Origin: an uncultured Pelagibacteraceae bacterium
Lineage (GTDB): Bacteria > Pseudomonadota > Alphaproteobacteria > Pelagibacterales > Pelagibacteraceae
DNA length: 64,000 nucleotides
Assembly (NCBI GenBank): GCA_902591415.1
Contig: CACJAU010000002.1
Span: 1 to 64,000 of the forward strand
Reading direction: 5' to 3'
Shown here: positions 61,085 to 64,000 of the stretch, piece by piece
How the letters are laid out: the number at the start of each line of letters is the position of its first letter
Position numbering within the stretch: position 1 is the stretch's first letter
Translations under genes and position numbers: made by a program
Notes under the pieces: generated by a model
Seen by the model: the letters and a program-made list of their open reading frames with translations, nothing else
Database searches by the model: none
What the model was told of the DNA's origin: nothing

Positions 61085-62065
61085 TCAACTGCTTAAATTC
61101 TCTAGTAATTTCAATATTTTTTTAAAACCATCAGGCAATTCTGAATTAAAATTCATCCATTTTTTTGTTTTGGGGTGAGCAAACCCAAGAGTTTTAGCAT
61201 GCAATGCTTGCCCTGATAATTTGTTTAACCTAATAAAAAACTCATTATTAATCTTTTTAAATCTTATATTTTTTTTTCCATACTGTTTATCTCCAAGCAG
61301 GGATGTTCCTTTATATTTTAAATGAACTCTAATTTGATGCGTTCTTCCTGTTTCTAATTCACATTCGAGTAAACTTATTTTAGGAATATCTTTAATATTA
61401 AAAACTTTAATGGTCTTATAGTTTGTAATAGCTTTCTTTCCATTAACTTCACTTACAGTCATTAATTGACGATTTTTTTTATCTCTTGAAATTAATGTAC
61501 TTATTTTTCCATTTAAAGGTCTAACAACCCCCCAGGCTAAACATAGATATTTTCTCTCTATACTATGATTGCTAAACTGATCTCCTAAATTAGAGTGTGT
61601 TATGTTATTTTTTGCAATTACAAGTAATCCACTTGTATCTTTATCAATTCTATGGACAATACCTGGTCTTAAAGGTCCATTAACATTAGATAATTTTTTT
61701 TTATACTTAAATAGTAAAGCATTAACTAATGTATTTTCATAGTTTCCAGCGCCAGGATGAACTACCATACCTTTTGGTTTATTGATTACCAAAATATCAC
61801 TGTCCTCATATACGATATCAAGTTTTATTTTTTTTGGTTTTATACTTTGCTCATCGTTTTCAATAATATTTATTGAAATTAGATCTTTGATTTTAACTTT
61901 AGTTGAAGGGGATGTAAGTATCTTTTTATTGATTTTTACTTGTTCATTTTCAATTAATTTTTTTAAAAATGATCTTGTTAAATGATTTATATTTTCAGCT
62001 AAAAAAACATCTAATCTTTTCCCGCTGTTACTCTTATCAACTGAAAATTTAATTGTATTATTCAT
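61085..62065 (-). CDS. rluD: RluD-family 23S rRNA pseudouridine synthase
   Basis: S4 domain GKRLDVFLAENI; VINKPKGMVVHPGAGNYENTLVNALL; RPGIVHRIDKDTSGLLVIAKN; GRTHQIRVHL. Confidence 0.94.
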   Translation of the reverse strand: MNNTIKFSVDKSNSGKRLDVFLAENINHLTRSFLKKLIENEQVKINKKILTSPSTKVKIKDLISINIIENDEQSIKPKKIKLDIVYEDSDILVINKPKGMVVHPGAGNYENTLVNALLFKYKKKLSNVNGPLRPGIVHRIDKDTSGLLVIAKNNITHSNLGDQFSNHSIERKYLCLAWGVVRPLNGKISTLISRDKKNRQLMTVSEVNGKKAITNYKTIKVFNIKDIPKISLLECELETGRTHQIRVHLKYKGTSLLGDKQYGKKNIRFKKINNEFFIRLNKLSGQALHAKTLGFAHPKTKKWMNFNSELPDGFKKILKLLENLSS

Positions 62066-62089
62066 AAATTGATTTAAATTAACCTTATT

Positions 62090-62167
62090 GCGCCGGTAGC
62101 TTCAACTGGATAGAGCGCCGGATTTCGGCTCCGGAGGTTATGGGTTCGACTCCTATCCGGCGCACCA
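62090..62167 (+). tRNA. tRNA-Arg(TCG), CCA encoded
   Basis: GCGCCGG/CCGGCGC acceptor stem; anticodon arm CCGGA-TTTCGGC-TCCGG; GGTTCGACTCC T-arm; 3' ACCA. Confidence 0.9.
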
Positions 62168-62170
62168 ATA

Positions 62171-62971
62171 TCAAACAACCCAGTTTAAAAACTTCTTTTT
62201 ATTTTTAATTATATAATCAGGAAAACTTTCATCTATATCAATTTTTTTTAATTTTATTTTACGATCAAAAATATCCTGGCTTTTATGTATTTTTTCTTCA
62301 ATTTTTTCTTCATTTAAATTTTCTTTATTAAATTCACCATGCGAGAATGACTTAATTTTATTCAGTATTTGCGAAGGTGTTTGTAAGTAAGAAAAATGCC
62401 ATCCACCTTTTATAATTTGTTGATTTAATTTATCAATTCTCCAAAAAGGATAATCTTTAAATTTTAAATTTCTTAATTTTTGCATTGTTTTTATATTTTT
62501 CTTTTTTGAAATTCTTGAGCCAATCCAACCGCTCTCATCTAAATTTTGTAAATTTAATTTGTACATAAACATTTTTTGAGAAAAGGCTATAAATTTTTTT
62601 TTATTATTTATTTCACTTAATTTTGTAAGATCTGGTATTTCATCTGAGTCAGATAAAATTATAAGGTCCTCTGGCGAAGCATTTTTAATGCCTTCAATTA
62701 GCGAGTTTCTTTGATGTTGTTCGATTGGCGACTCCCCACCAACGTGATTTTCAAAATTTATTTCTTTTTTGTAGTCAGCAACAACATATATAATTTTTTC
62801 TTTAAATTTTGAAAATTTTTCCAAATCAAAATTCAATTTTTTTATTTTACCCTGATGAGTTTTTGTAGACTCGGATATAACAAAATAATCTACATATTGA
62901 TTTAAAATATTCAGTCGTAAGTCAACAATATGATCTTCATCAAAGTATTGAAAGCAATCGTAAATAGCCAT
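62171..62971 (-). CDS. GT17-like N-acetylglucosaminyltransferase family protein
   Basis: AIYDCFQYFDEDHIVDLRLNILNQYVDYFVISESTKTHQGKIK; LIILSDSDEIPDL; GGWHFSYL. Confidence 0.8.
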   Translation of the reverse strand: MAIYDCFQYFDEDHIVDLRLNILNQYVDYFVISESTKTHQGKIKKLNFDLEKFSKFKEKIIYVVADYKKEINFENHVGGESPIEQHQRNSLIEGIKNASPEDLIILSDSDEIPDLTKLSEINNKKKFIAFSQKMFMYKLNLQNLDESGWIGSRISKKKNIKTMQKLRNLKFKDYPFWRIDKLNQQIIKGGWHFSYLQTPSQILNKIKSFSHGEFNKENLNEEKIEEKIHKSQDIFDRKIKLKKIDIDESFPDYIIKNKKKFLNWVV

Positions 62972-63915
62972 TAATTAAAATAATTATCCTCTAATTCATT
63001 TATTTCTTCATTTTTGATCTCTAATCTTTTTAATAAAATTTGTAATAATTTTAATTGACCAAATATTAACATGAGACTTATAAATTTTTCTTTATTCTCT
63101 TTAATTAACTCTTTACCAATTTTGTCATGAAAATTTGGAATAAAGATCATCTCAGCTTCAGCAGGTATCCTTGTGCTATGACTGCCAATACCTTTCCAAT
63201 CAATTAAAACATAATTAAATTCAAAAAGTTTATTAAGCAGTTGATTCCAACTAGGAACGTCTTTGTACATAGAAAAAAAATGTGCTTCTATTTTAATCAG
63301 AAGTGGACGATAATTTCCTAAGCCTTTCAAAATTTCAAGTTCAGCACCTTGAGTATCAATTTTTAAATAATCTAATGTTTTAATTTCTAATTTTGAAAGT
63401 TGATTGGCTAAGGTATCACACTCAACTTCAGTTATACGTGTTACTTTATAATTTTCAAAGTCTTTAGTTTTAATATTGTGCAATTCAAAGGTTTGTGGAT
63501 CAGGTTCATACATTGAAGAACTTCCAAGTCTGTTGCCTAAAATGTATAATTTCTTCTTCTCTTTTTTGCTCCATAAACCTTTATTAATTACATATTTTTT
63601 TTCTTTTAATTTTTCAGCCTCTTCTTTAATTGGTTCAATTAATATATCTTCAAAAAATGAATTATATTTATTTGGAAAAAAATTATCAGAGTTAAACCCG
63701 CCTTGAGCTCCAACATCTAGTGCAAAAATTTTATTATCATTTAATAAATTTTTTATTATTTTTCTTAAATCGTGCTTTTCATTACTTTTGTAACCTTTTT
63801 CACTTAAATAATTAATTACTCTTCTATTTAATTTCGAGGCAAGCAATAATTTAAAAATTAATGGCAATATTATTTTGACAAAACTTCTAATGATCTTGAG
63901 AAACTTTTTTTTCAT
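62971..63915 (-). CDS. FkbM-family methyltransferase
   Basis: FALDVGAQGGFNSDNFF; LDYLKIDTQGAELEILKGL; PLLIKIEAHF. Confidence 0.8.
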   Translation of the reverse strand: MKKKFLKIIRSFVKIILPLIFKLLLASKLNRRVINYLSEKGYKSNEKHDLRKIIKNLLNDNKIFALDVGAQGGFNSDNFFPNKYNSFFEDILIEPIKEEAEKLKEKKYVINKGLWSKKEKKKLYILGNRLGSSSMYEPDPQTFELHNIKTKDFENYKVTRITEVECDTLANQLSKLEIKTLDYLKIDTQGAELEILKGLGNYRPLLIKIEAHFFSMYKDVPSWNQLLNKLFEFNYVLIDWKGIGSHSTRIPAEAEMIFIPNFHDKIGKELIKENKEKFISLMLIFGQLKLLQILLKRLEIKNEEINELEDNYFN

Positions 63916-64000
63916 CTTTTTACAATTATTTTTTTGTAAATGTAGTTAACCCTATTTTTTTTCCTTCAATTAAAGATGATGAACAATGAAGTCTAGTCCT

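Noticed and set aside
63927-64000. Possible C-terminal end of a further minus-strand CDS (…LIEGKKIGLTTFTKK*)
   Set aside because: Only about 24 codons are visible, too short to support a call.

Overview
This 64 kb window is AT-rich and looks like a SAR11/Pelagibacterales-type alphaproteobacterial chromosome. I infer the lineage from composition, gene content and gene order; no database search was run. It has three parts. (A) Positions 1 to about 31,000 form a surface-glycan island that ends at tRNA-Val(GAC) and an orphan 5S rRNA. No 16S or 23S gene is in the window. This fits the SAR11 hypervariable region recalled to lie between 23S and 5S. (B) About 31,200 to 62,100 is conserved core: rpmJ, pntAA/AB/B, typA, tRNA-fMet, cspA, rpsU, rpmE, suhB, efp, fba/pgk/tkt, zapA, yebC, tolQRAB-pal-cpoB, tilS, ftsH, folP, glmM, thiD, purA, rpoH, rluD and tRNA-Arg. 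(C) A second stretch of glycan-type genes begins immediately after tRNA-Arg. The main discovery candidate is a dispersed gene set at 5.0-14.1 kb resembling the Campylobacter Cj1415-Cj1418 pathway to cytidine diphosphoramidate, the O-methyl phosphoramidate (MeOPN) capsule modification. It comprises an L-glutamine-kinase-like PEP-synthase homologue, a CTP:phosphoglutamine-cytidylyltransferase-like enzyme, a class I glutamine amidotransferase/hydrolase and an APS-kinase-like kinase. Nearby are a methyltransferase, a sulfotransferase-fold protein and a CDP-alcohol phosphotransferase that could act in methylation or transfer. A legionaminic-acid-type nonulosonate pathway with an amidination trio (WbpG/HisH/HisF-like) follows directly. 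The island appears to be controlled by a MarR-like EPS regulator whose palindromic operator (GTTCA-N5-TGAAC) sits in the spacer of two predicted promoters, and by a NusG-paralogue antiterminator. Other notable items are rpsU with an apparent ATT start codon, a phage-type RuvC at the ruvC locus, a CADD-like heme-oxygenase-fold protein with a leaderless promoter, and a glycosyltransferase whose stop codon lies inside tRNA-Val.
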